A stretch of DNA of 6,241 bases, from contig JACPGA010000241.1 of NCBI GenBank assembly GCA_016182705.1, forward strand, positions 1 through 6,241. Direction: 5' to 3'. The stretch comes from Deltaproteobacteria bacterium. Its GTDB lineage: Bacteria; Desulfobacterota; GWC2-55-46. Shown piece after piece: positions 1-6,123 of the stretch (position 1 is its first letter; each line of letters opens with the position of its first letter). A program made the position numbers and the translations under genes. Below the pieces are notes generated by a model. That model had not been told where the DNA came from, did no database searches, and saw only the letters and a list, made by a program, of their open reading frames with translations.

Positions 1-1080
1 GGCGGCGACCCGGGCATAGGGAAATCGACCCTTCTGCTGCAGGCGATGGGCGAGCTCGCCAAAACCCGCAAGGTCCTCTACGTCACAGGCGAAGAGTCCA
101 TGCGCCAGATAAGGCTACGCGGCGAGCGTCTCGGGGCCGTCTCGGAAGGGCTGCTTGTTTACGCAGAGACTTCCCTTGAGCGCATACTTGACGCGGTAAG
201 GGAGATAAACCCCGGCGTCCTTGTCATAGATTCCGTCCAGACCATCTGCTCTGAAGCCCTCGAGTCTTCCCCCGGAAGCGTAAGCCAGGTCAGGGAGATT
301 TCCGCTAAACTCATATCCAACGCGAAGGCCATGGACGTCCCTGTCTTTCTGGTGGGACATGTCACCAAGGACGGCGCCATAGCCGGGCCCAAGGTACTGG
401 AGCACATGGTGGACACGGTCCTGTATTTCGAGGGCGAAAGGGGACACGCCTTCAGGATATTGAGGGCCGTGAAAAACCGCTTCGGTTCGGTCATGGAGAT
501 AGGCGTCTTCGAGATGAAGGAGGAGGGGCTCCGCGAGGTCACAAACCCCTCCGAGACATTCCTTGCCGAAAGGCCTGAGGGCGCTTCCGGCTCCGCCGTC
601 GTCTCAAGTCTGGAAGGGACCCGGACGATACTTGTAGAAGTGCAGTCGCTCGTATGCCCGACGCTTTTCGGCGTGCCGAGGAGGACGGTCGTGGGCGTGG
701 ATTACAACAAGGTCATCCTGCTGGCCGCCGTCCTCGAGAAAAAGGCGGGCATACAGCTTGCCAACCACGACATATTCCTCAAGGTTGCGGGCGGCATGAG
801 GCTCGAGGAGCCTGCCATAGACCTTGGCGTGCTCGCGGCCATAACCTCGAACTGCCTTGACAAGCCCATAGACGCGGCTACCGTTATATTCGGGGAGGTC
901 GGGCTTGCCGGAGAGGTGAGGGCCATAAGCCAGGTCGAGCCGAGAGTAAGAGAGGCAGCCAAGCTTGGTTTCAAGCGGTGCATAATGCCCAGGGACAACC
1001 TGAAGGGCCTCAAGGCCTCCGGAGGCATGGCCCTGGAAGGCATTTCCACCATAAAAGAGGCGATAGCGAAGTTCTTTTAA
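1..1080 (+). CDS. radA: DNA repair protein RadA (Sms), 5'-truncated by the window edge
   Basis: RadA is a RecA-like ATPase that promotes branch migration and processing of recombination intermediates in the cytoplasm. The open frame runs from base 1 to TAA at 1078-1080 (359 residues visible). It opens in the Walker A motif GDPGIGKST (visible residues 2-10). Walker B follows (VLVIDSVQT, Asp codon 229-231). The RadA-specific KNRFG motif is at 472-486. The C-terminal Lon-protease-like domain spans roughly residues 195-355 and includes VPRRTVVGVDYN and GEVGLAGEVRAI. By comparison with the roughly 450-460-residue family, about 90-95 residues are missing upstream, including the expected four-cysteine zinc finger and the true start. 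The truncation is only the window boundary; the visible frame is intact. The ATG at 46 is internal and is not the start. The gene is followed by a repeat-bearing gap and is probably not co-transcribed with the next gene. Family identity is very secure. Confidence 0.97.
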   Translation, partial: GGDPGIGKSTLLLQAMGELAKTRKVLYVTGEESMRQIRLRGERLGAVSEGLLVYAETSLERILDAVREINPGVLVIDSVQTICSEALESSPGSVSQVREISAKLISNAKAMDVPVFLVGHVTKDGAIAGPKVLEHMVDTVLYFEGERGHAFRILRAVKNRFGSVMEIGVFEMKEEGLREVTNPSETFLAERPEGASGSAVVSSLEGTRTILVEVQSLVCPTLFGVPRRTVVGVDYNKVILLAAVLEKKAGIQLANHDIFLKVAGGMRLEEPAIDLGVLAAITSNCLDKPIDAATVIFGEVGLAGEVRAISQVEPRVREAAKLGFKRCIMPRDNLKGLKASGGMALEGISTIKEAIAKFF

Positions 1081-1085
1081 AAACG

Positions 1086-1200
1086 TATAGCGAGCGTATT
1101 CCCCGCAGCTTTGCTGGCGGGGTCAAGCGAGCGAATGGAAATTGATATTTCCTTATGTTTCGAATTTCCCAGCGGCTTGCCGCGGGGAGATTCAAATTTT
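1086..1200. repeat. Intergenic palindromic repeat element with three hairpins
   Basis: Three stem-loops lie in about 90 bases between radA and the next gene. Hairpin 1 (1101-1122) pairs CCCCGCAGC with GCTGGCGGGG, with one bulged G and a TTT loop. Hairpin 2 (1137-1152) is the perfect palindrome GGAAAT-TGAT-ATTTCC. Hairpin 3 (1168-1186) pairs CCC-A-GCGGC with GCCGC-GGG around TT. The 8-mer AGCGAGCG occurs on both sides of hairpin 1 (1089-1096 and 1126-1133). Hairpins 1 and 3 look like diverged copies of one C/G-rich palindrome. None is followed by a T-run, so this is not a normal terminator. I infer a REP/MITE-like dispersed element; copy number elsewhere cannot be seen here. Confidence 0.7.
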
Positions 1201-1206
1201 TCCGCT

Positions 1207-1234
1207 TTGGCCATAACGGGGTATTTGATATAAT
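1207..1234 (+). promoter_or_regulatory. Extended -10 sigma-70-type promoter for the TPR-hydrolase gene
   Basis: A perfect -10 hexamer TATAAT is at 1229-1234. It is preceded by TG one base upstream (TGATATAAT, 1226-1234), which gives a full extended -10. A weak -35 candidate, TTGGCC (1207-1212, four of six matches to TTGACA), lies 16 bases upstream. This is an AT-rich patch in otherwise GC-rich DNA and it follows directly after the repeat element. The predicted transcription start is near 1241. It would serve the TPR-hydrolase gene and probably the three genes behind it. Confidence 0.6.
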
Positions 1235-1250
1235 GTTTTTCAGTATTTAC

Positions 1251-2771
1251 GTGAAATTGAGCGGCCTTTTCTTCAGGGGTGTGACCGCGCCACTGGCTGC
1301 GGCTCTGGCGTTATGGCTTGTGCTCGCGCTCCCGGCGGGGGCCAGAGCTGACCAGCTGAGCCCTTATTTCACCGACCTCGGGCAGTTCAACTATGCCAGG
1401 TTCCTCATGGATGAGGGCGATTACCGGGCCGCCGCAAAGGAATTTTCAAGGCTTATAGAAAGCTTCCCGGCAAGCCCGCTCATCTCAGAGGCCCAGTTCA
1501 AGATGGGCGAGGCCTATCTTTATTCGGGCAGGTACGCGGAAGCCGAGACCCAGTTCAGGCTCTTCATCTCGAATTTTCAGGACAGCCCTTTTTCAGTCGT
1601 TGCCGAGGTAAAGATACAGGAGGCGAGGGAGAGGGGGAAAAAGTACATTCCGCGGCCTTTGCCCGAGCGTTTGAGGGAGATGAGGCCGGGTCTCAGGGCC
1701 GTGCAGGTCATGTTCTTCGAGGGCAGGACATACGCCGAGGTCGAAAACGAGATAAAGGCTTTAAAGAGCTCAGGCGTAGATACGGTCATACTGAGGGTCT
1801 TTCACAACAAAGGCGACAGGTTCTATCCTGTGGCAAGGCAGGGGGCTGACCGGGGTGTTTATTTCAAAACCCTCAATGCCCCGGTGGTCGATGATATTCT
1901 GCCCGGTGTTCTTGATATAGCCCACAGGAACGGGATAAAGGTATTTGCCTGGATGACTACCAGGTACGCTGATTACGGCGTCGAGGGCGGTAGCGAGTGC
2001 GCTTCATACGGCCTTGCCGAAAGGGAGTTTGGCAGGTGCAAGGGGCTCGACCTTTTCAGCGAAGAGGCTATCGAACGGCTGGAGAGGCTCTATTCAGACC
2101 TTGCGGCGTATGATATAGACGGCGTCCTTTTTCAGGACGACCTTATATTGAGGCACAACGAGGGCTTTGGCAGCTCTGCCATGGCAGCTTTCGCCAGGGA
2201 CACTGGAATGAAACTCGACCCCGAGTCGCTGTATGTGCGGGGCGCCAAAGCCGGTCAGGTGCATTACACGAAGCTTTTCTGGAAGTGGTCTTCCTGGAAG
2301 AACAGAAGGCTTGTGGCTGTAGCAGAAAGGCTCATGCACACGGTCAAGCGCAAAAGGCCCGAGGCCATGTTCGCCATCAACCTCATGTACGAGAGCGTCA
2401 CAAACCCGCCTTACGCGCTGGCGTGGCTGTCCCAGGACTTAGGCGAGGCGCTTAACGCGGACTTTGATTACTACTCCATAATGGCCTACCACAGGCAGAT
2501 GGGCCAGGAGCTTCAAAAGGACGGTTCTGAGATAAGGGACATGATAGCCAGGATGGTAGCTGACGCGGCCAACGCTATTGGAGAGCCCAGGAGGGTACTC
2601 ATGAAGGTCCAGACCATCGACTGGAAGACCGGAGCGCCCCTTGAAAACGATGAAGTTGTGGACCTCATAAGAGAGATAAAGGGCGTAAGGGACGTAAGCA
2701 TGGCAGTCGTGCCTTACAGGGGAGGCTTCCCCTTCGGCGCGCTTGCAGGCGGCGTTGCCAGTCTTGATTGA
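1251..2771 (+). CDS. Secreted TPR protein with PgaB C-terminal-like glycoside hydrolase domain (GHL13/GH153 type)
   Basis: This is a predicted exported protein of 506 residues, counted from GTG 1251. It starts with a signal peptide: K2 and R9 in the n-region, a hydrophobic core at about 11-30, and an ARA cleavage site before Asp34. Two TPR-like units follow (about 45-72 and 82-109; GDYRAAAKEFSRLIESFP and GRYAEAETQFRLFISNF). A basic linker leads to an alpha/beta-barrel-like domain (about 149-490) resembling the C-terminal hydrolase half of PgaB, which cleaves poly-N-acetylglucosamine. Matching segments are IKVFAWM (229-235), DGVLFQDD (290-297, acidic pair at 2136-2141) and DYYSIMAY (406-413). 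The FxDD-like acidic pair fits the catalytic site of that family. The usual PgaB N-terminal deacetylase domain is absent. The start is uncertain: ATG 1233 would give 512 residues but overlaps the -10 box, ATG 1155 lies in the repeat, and GTG 1251 lacks a clear Shine-Dalgarno. The substrate is unproven. Confidence 0.8.
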   Translation: MKLSGLFFRGVTAPLAAALALWLVLALPAGARADQLSPYFTDLGQFNYARFLMDEGDYRAAAKEFSRLIESFPASPLISEAQFKMGEAYLYSGRYAEAETQFRLFISNFQDSPFSVVAEVKIQEARERGKKYIPRPLPERLREMRPGLRAVQVMFFEGRTYAEVENEIKALKSSGVDTVILRVFHNKGDRFYPVARQGADRGVYFKTLNAPVVDDILPGVLDIAHRNGIKVFAWMTTRYADYGVEGGSECASYGLAEREFGRCKGLDLFSEEAIERLERLYSDLAAYDIDGVLFQDDLILRHNEGFGSSAMAAFARDTGMKLDPESLYVRGAKAGQVHYTKLFWKWSSWKNRRLVAVAERLMHTVKRKRPEAMFAINLMYESVTNPPYALAWLSQDLGEALNADFDYYSIMAYHRQMGQELQKDGSEIRDMIARMVADAANAIGEPRRVLMKVQTIDWKTGAPLENDEVVDLIREIKGVRDVSMAVVPYRGGFPFGALAGGVASLD

Positions 2772-2779
2772 GAATAAGC

Positions 2780-2784
2780 GGGAG
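2780..2784 (+). promoter_or_regulatory. Ribosome binding site of the Crp/Fnr gene
   Basis: GGGAG lies six bases before ATG 2791. This spacing selects that ATG over the overlapping out-of-frame ATG at 2787. The site falls in the 19-bp gap after the TPR-hydrolase stop, consistent with coupled expression. Confidence 0.7.
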
Positions 2785-2790
2785 ATATGA

Positions 2791-3504
2791 ATGTCGATAT
2801 TGGCTGACAAGGAATCCATCTGTTCGCTCTGCAGATGCCATATAAAAGAGAACACCCTTTTCACGGGGCTCAATGACGCGCAGCTTGACGCCTTCAAGGA
2901 GGCGGTTGTAATAAACCACCACAAGAAGCGCGAGATAGTCTTCATGGAAGGCGACGATTGCTCCGGCCTTTACATAATACGCACGGGCAGGGTGAAGGTC
3001 GTGAGGTCGTCCTCGACCGGCAAGGAGCAGATAATAAACATAATGAACCCCGGCGACCTTCTGGGCTTCGAGGTCTTCTACAACGGCCGCATTTACAAGA
3101 ACACCGCCGTCGCCATGGAAGACTGCGAGCTGTGCTACATCGAGCGGCACTCCTTCTTCAAGATACTCGAAAACGAGCCCGGCATAGCGAGAAAGCTCAT
3201 CCTTTCGCTGGGCAGGGAACTGAACAGCGCCTATGAGAGGATAGGTTACCTCGGGCTCCTGAACGCCCGGGAGAAGCTCGCGCATCTGCTGTACACGCTC
3301 GCGGCGCAGTACGGCGAAAAGGTGGACGGCGGGGTAAAGCTCAACCTGACCCTCTCGAGGCTCGAGATCGCCGAGCTCCTGGGCATAACCCAGGAGACCT
3401 CCATAAGGCTCCTGAAGAGCTTTAAAGAGGAAGGCGTCATCGAGATAAAGAGGAAGGAGATAATAATCAAGTCCCTGGCCAGGTTGAAGGCGCTGGGCGA
3501 ATAG
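2791..3504 (+). CDS. Crp/Fnr family transcriptional regulator with N-terminal cysteine cluster
   Basis: This cytoplasmic DNA-binding regulator has 237 residues, a usual length for the family. Residues about 22-125 form the cyclic-nucleotide-binding-like beta-roll (REIVFMEGDD, GLYIIRTGRVKV, MNPGDLLGFE). A dimerisation helix spans about 126-160, and a winged helix-turn-helix spans about 185-235 (TLSRLEIAELLGITQETSIR). The N-terminus carries C11, C14 and C16 (CSLCRC), and C112 and C115 sit in the beta-roll. E. coli FNR binds an oxygen-sensitive [4Fe-4S] cluster through N-terminal cysteines plus C122, so a similar redox sensor is plausible here, although the spacing differs. The recognition helix keeps Glu202 and Arg206, matching FNR E209 and R213, but has Ile205 where FNR has Ser212. 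The typical cAMP-contact pattern of Crp is not evident. ATG 2791 is supported by GGGAG. The gene sits 19 bp after the hydrolase gene and 31 bp before the kinase gene, probably in one operon. Its ligand and targets are unknown. Confidence 0.93.
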   Translation: MSILADKESICSLCRCHIKENTLFTGLNDAQLDAFKEAVVINHHKKREIVFMEGDDCSGLYIIRTGRVKVVRSSSTGKEQIINIMNPGDLLGFEVFYNGRIYKNTAVAMEDCELCYIERHSFFKILENEPGIARKLILSLGRELNSAYERIGYLGLLNAREKLAHLLYTLAAQYGEKVDGGVKLNLTLSRLEIAELLGITQETSIRLLKSFKEEGVIEIKRKEIIIKSLARLKALGE

Positions 3505-3535
3505 GGCCGCAGTAAGCCCGCGAAAGAACCCATTC

Positions 3536-4939
3536 ATGGCATTTTCGATAAGGACAAGGCTCACCTTCTGGTATACGACGCTCCTGTTCGTAAGCCTTCT
3601 GGCTTTCGGCGCGATATTTTCGTACTCCCTCCTCAAGATATTCATCTACCGCATCGACAACCAGATAATCTCGATCGCCGACATGATGATCCATACCGTC
3701 ATAAGGCCTTCCGGGCAGATATTCATCCCGAGGGACTTCGACATAATGCTCGAGAGGTACTTCGGCGTGAGGACCGCCGGGAGCTACATACAGGTCCTTG
3801 AGCCGCACGGCGCCGTAATAGCCAAGTCTTCAAGCCTCGAAGGCTTCAGCATTACCGTCCCGCCTCCCACGTACCGCGCCGCCATAGAAGGGGCCACCAC
3901 CTATGAGGTCGTGAAGACCGTGGGCAAGTATCCGCTCCGCGTAGTAACTAAGCCCATCATACTCGACGGCAGGCTCATAGCCATAGTGCAGGTCGGTTCG
4001 TCCTTTGAAGGCATGGACGAGATATTCCATCTGCTGGCGTATATACTTTTGCCGGGCATACTCGCTTGCGTCGTAGTGGCCGGTGCGGTGGGGTGGTTTC
4101 TTGCCAGAAAGGCATTGAGGCCGGTAGCCGAGATAACCGACACCGCGCGAAAGATAACCGCGGAGAACCTCGACGAGAGGATACGGGCCGATGTTCCGCA
4201 GGACGAGATAGGCCGTCTTGCCGCTACCATGAACGAGATGATCGAGAGGCTCGAGAAGTCTTTCCAGCAGATAAGGCAGTTCACGGGGGACGCTTCCCAT
4301 GAGCTCAAGACGCCTCTTACCATATTGAAGGGCGAAATAGAGATGGCCCTGCGCTCAAAGGACGATGTCCAGTACATGAAAGAGGTGCTCTCCTCGAGCC
4401 TCGAGGAAATCGACCGCATGAGCTACATAGTAAAGAGCCTTCTGGACCTGGCGAAGATGGACGTTGAAAAAGGCGCGCTCGCCAGAGAGCCGGTGCGCCT
4501 GGACAAGGTACTTGCCGACAGGCACGAGCATTTCAAGAGGCTCGCCTTTGACAGCGCAGTCCAGTTGGATATACTTGAGAATAGGCCGGTTACGGTCCTG
4601 GGCGACCAGGTAAGGCTTTCACAGCTCATATACAACCTCATAGATAACGCCATCAAGTATACGCCCAGTGGAGGCAAGGTCGAGCTTCAACTGGGTCAGG
4701 ACGGCCAGACGGCGATCTTCAGGGTAAAGGACACAGGTGTCGGGATCTCGCCTGAGGACCTGCCGTACATCTTCGACAGGTTCTACAGGGTTGACAAGGC
4801 GCGCACCAGAGAGGTGGGCGGCGCGGGCCTGGGCCTGAGTATCTGCAAAGAGATAGCCGAGGCGCACGGCGGCACGCTTAATGCCGAAAGCGTACCTGGA
4901 AAGGGATCCACTTTCACAGCGAGCTTACCGGCGGCTTGA
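3536..4939 (+). CDS. Membrane sensor histidine kinase (HAMP-HisKA-HATPase), no adjacent response regulator
   Basis: This inner-membrane two-component sensor has 467 residues. The N-terminus (SIRTRLTFWYTTLLF) is typical of CusS/heavy-metal-type kinases and supports ATG 3536, although only a weak upstream GAAAG is present. The first membrane segment is at about 11-34, with an extracytoplasmic sensor region of about 125 residues at 35-163. The second membrane segment (about 165-189) is followed by HAMP at about 190-242 (LRPVAEITDTARKI). The H-box DASHELKTP places the phosphorylated histidine at H255. The N-box is LIYNLIDNAIKYTP (N371), G1 is DTGVGI (399-404), the F-box is FDRFYR (413-418) and G2 is GGAGLGL (428-434). 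All catalytic motifs are intact. No response regulator is encoded next to it: a Crp/Fnr gene lies 31 bp upstream and phosphofructokinase 46 bp downstream. The sensor region has no motif I can assign to a ligand; metal sensing is only a family-level guess. Confidence 0.95.
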   Translation: MAFSIRTRLTFWYTTLLFVSLLAFGAIFSYSLLKIFIYRIDNQIISIADMMIHTVIRPSGQIFIPRDFDIMLERYFGVRTAGSYIQVLEPHGAVIAKSSSLEGFSITVPPPTYRAAIEGATTYEVVKTVGKYPLRVVTKPIILDGRLIAIVQVGSSFEGMDEIFHLLAYILLPGILACVVVAGAVGWFLARKALRPVAEITDTARKITAENLDERIRADVPQDEIGRLAATMNEMIERLEKSFQQIRQFTGDASHELKTPLTILKGEIEMALRSKDDVQYMKEVLSSSLEEIDRMSYIVKSLLDLAKMDVEKGALAREPVRLDKVLADRHEHFKRLAFDSAVQLDILENRPVTVLGDQVRLSQLIYNLIDNAIKYTPSGGKVELQLGQDGQTAIFRVKDTGVGISPEDLPYIFDRFYRVDKARTREVGGAGLGLSICKEIAEAHGGTLNAESVPGKGSTFTASLPAA

Positions 4940-4970
4940 GATCAGTTTTGGGGATTCGATAAATAATCCT

Positions 4971-4977
4971 GGGGGAG
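4971..4977 (+). promoter_or_regulatory. Ribosome binding site of the phosphofructokinase gene
   Basis: GGGGGAG sits eight bases before ATG 4986 and is followed by an A-rich spacer. It is the strongest Shine-Dalgarno in the window and fixes this start. A weak 5-bp inverted pair, GGATT (4952-4956) and AATCC (4965-4969), lies just upstream and is probably not significant. Confidence 0.7.
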
Positions 4978-4985
4978 AAAAATAG

Positions 4986-6014
4986 ATGAACATTGGTATC
5001 TTAACCGGCGGCGGAGACTGCCCCGGGCTCAACGCCGTCATAAGGGCGGTCGTGAAAAGGGGCCTTCAGCTCGGCCACGAGTTCACGGGCATAAAAGAGG
5101 GCTGGCGCGGCCTTTTAGACCTCAAGACCGTGAAGCTGGCGCGCGGCTCGGTCTCCGGCCTCCTGCCTCTTGGCGGCACCATACTCGGCACCTCCAGGAC
5201 AAACCCCTTCAAGAACGAAAAGGACGCCGAGAAGCTTATAATGAATATAAACGAATTGAAGCTCGACGCGCTTGTCTGCATTGGCGGCGACGACACCCTG
5301 AGCGTGGCCTCGAAGCTCCACGACAGGGGCATAAAGACGGTAGGCGTGCCAAAGACCATTGACAACGACCTGTCTGGCACGGATTTCACTTTCGGCTTCG
5401 ATACCGCCGTCAGCATAGTTACATGGGCTTTGGACAGGCTCCATTCAACGACCGAGGCGCACCAGAGGGTCATGGTGGTCGAGGTGATGGGCAGGCACGC
5501 CGGGTGGATAGCCGTTTACGGCGGCCTTGCAGGTGGAGCGGATGTCATCCTCATACCGGAGCAGCCCTTTGATATCGAGGAGGTCTGCGGGTACATAAAA
5601 AAGAGGCGTGAGGCCGGAAAATATTTCAGCCTTATTGTGGCGGCCGAGGGGGCCTACCCCAAGGAAGCCCCGGGAATGATAACAAAGGATAAGGAGCTCG
5701 ACGCGTTCGGCCATGTCAAGCTCGGAGGCGTTGGCGAGTTTCTCGCGAATGAGATAGAAAAGAGGCTCAACGTCGAATCACGCTTTGTCGTGCTCGGGCA
5801 TCTCCAGAGGGGCGGGACGCCTACGGCATACGACCGCGTGCTTGCCACGAGGTTCGGCATAAAAGCCATTGAGATGCTCGACCAGGGCATCTTCGGCAGG
5901 ATGGTCGCCCTGCAGGGCAACAAGATAGTCGACGTGTCATTGCATGAGGCCACCTCCAAGCTCAAGACAGTAGACCTGGAGATGCTGAGGACAGCCCAGA
6001 TATTCTTTGGGTAA
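4986..6014 (+). CDS. pfkA: 6-phosphofructokinase, probably pyrophosphate-dependent or mixed-type
   Basis: This cytoplasmic glycolytic enzyme phosphorylates fructose 6-phosphate to fructose 1,6-bisphosphate. It has 342 residues, a normal length for the bacterial-type short form. The N-terminus MNIGILTGGGDCPGLNAVI fits the family start, with GGGGGAG eight bases upstream. Phosphate-donor and catalytic motifs are GGDDT (100-104) and PKTIDND (122-128, catalytic base Asp126). Substrate motifs are MGRHAGW (168-174), PEQPF (191-195) and GHLQRGG (271-277). ATP-specific enzymes such as E. coli PfkA have GGDGS and PGTIDND. Here Asp103 and Lys123 replace the two glycines, which is the established signature of PPi-using or mixed (group III) enzymes. 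PPi use would make the step reversible; donor specificity is inferred, and pfp would be the alternative name. It lies 46 bp after the kinase gene with no terminator between, and a strong terminator follows it. Confidence 0.95.
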   Translation: MNIGILTGGGDCPGLNAVIRAVVKRGLQLGHEFTGIKEGWRGLLDLKTVKLARGSVSGLLPLGGTILGTSRTNPFKNEKDAEKLIMNINELKLDALVCIGGDDTLSVASKLHDRGIKTVGVPKTIDNDLSGTDFTFGFDTAVSIVTWALDRLHSTTEAHQRVMVVEVMGRHAGWIAVYGGLAGGADVILIPEQPFDIEEVCGYIKKRREAGKYFSLIVAAEGAYPKEAPGMITKDKELDAFGHVKLGGVGEFLANEIEKRLNVESRFVVLGHLQRGGTPTAYDRVLATRFGIKAIEMLDQGIFGRMVALQGNKIVDVSLHEATSKLKTVDLEMLRTAQIFFG

Positions 6015-6018
6015 ATTT

Positions 6019-6055
6019 AAAAATTGCTCTTTTTCCGAAAAAATAGCTGATTTTT
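6019..6055 (+). other. AT-rich imperfect hairpin just after the phosphofructokinase stop
   Basis: AAAAAT (6019-6024) pairs with ATTTTT (6050-6055), GCT (6026-6028) pairs with AGC (6045-6047), and TTTTT (6030-6034) pairs with AAAAA (6039-6043). Together they enclose a CCGA loop, for about 14 base pairs in total. The stem is weak because it is AT-rich. It could act as a 3' mRNA structure or a secondary, bidirectional termination aid, or it may be chance in AT-rich DNA. Confidence 0.35.
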
Positions 6056-6086
6056 AGAGGCAGCCTGAAAGGAAAACAGAGTGAAG

Positions 6087-6113
6087 AGGCCGTCCCGTAA
6101 GGGCGGCCTTTTT
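6087..6113 (+). terminator. Rho-independent terminator after the phosphofructokinase gene
   Basis: The stem pairs AGGCCG (6087-6092) with CGGCCT (6104-6109), then CCC with GGG, with one bulged T and a GTAA loop. A run of five T follows at 6109-6113, then ATGTTTTT. It lies about 70 bases after the stop codon and probably ends the transcript covering the four genes upstream. Confidence 0.9.
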
Positions 6114-6123
6114 ATGTTTTTAA

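Noticed and set aside
654..860. Small plus-strand open frame inside radA in another frame
   Set aside because: It lies wholly within the conserved Lon-like domain of radA, and its arginine/glycine/proline-rich composition is typical of an out-of-frame shadow.
1101..1122. C/G-rich hairpin as the radA terminator
   Set aside because: It is followed by TCAAGCGAGC, not a T-run, and resembles the nearby hairpin 3, so a repeat unit explains it better.
1141..1154. Possible FNR box beginning TTGAT
   Set aside because: The second half-site ATCAA is missing; the bases are part of the GGAAAT/ATTTCC palindrome instead.
1155..1250. Upstream extension of the TPR-hydrolase gene to ATG 1155
   Set aside because: This segment lies in the palindromic repeat and promoter, would put 32 unrelated residues before a normal signal peptide, and has no Shine-Dalgarno.
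2665..3645. Long minus-strand open frame of 326 codons opposite the Crp/Fnr gene
   Set aside because: The plus strand encodes a clear Crp/Fnr protein with all domains. The antisense translation shows no recognisable motifs, and the frame is open because of the G/C-biased third positions of the real gene.
4952..4969. Hairpin or riboswitch before the phosphofructokinase gene
   Set aside because: Only a 5-bp stem (GGATT/AATCC) is present in a 46-bp gap, too small for a riboswitch and with no T-run.
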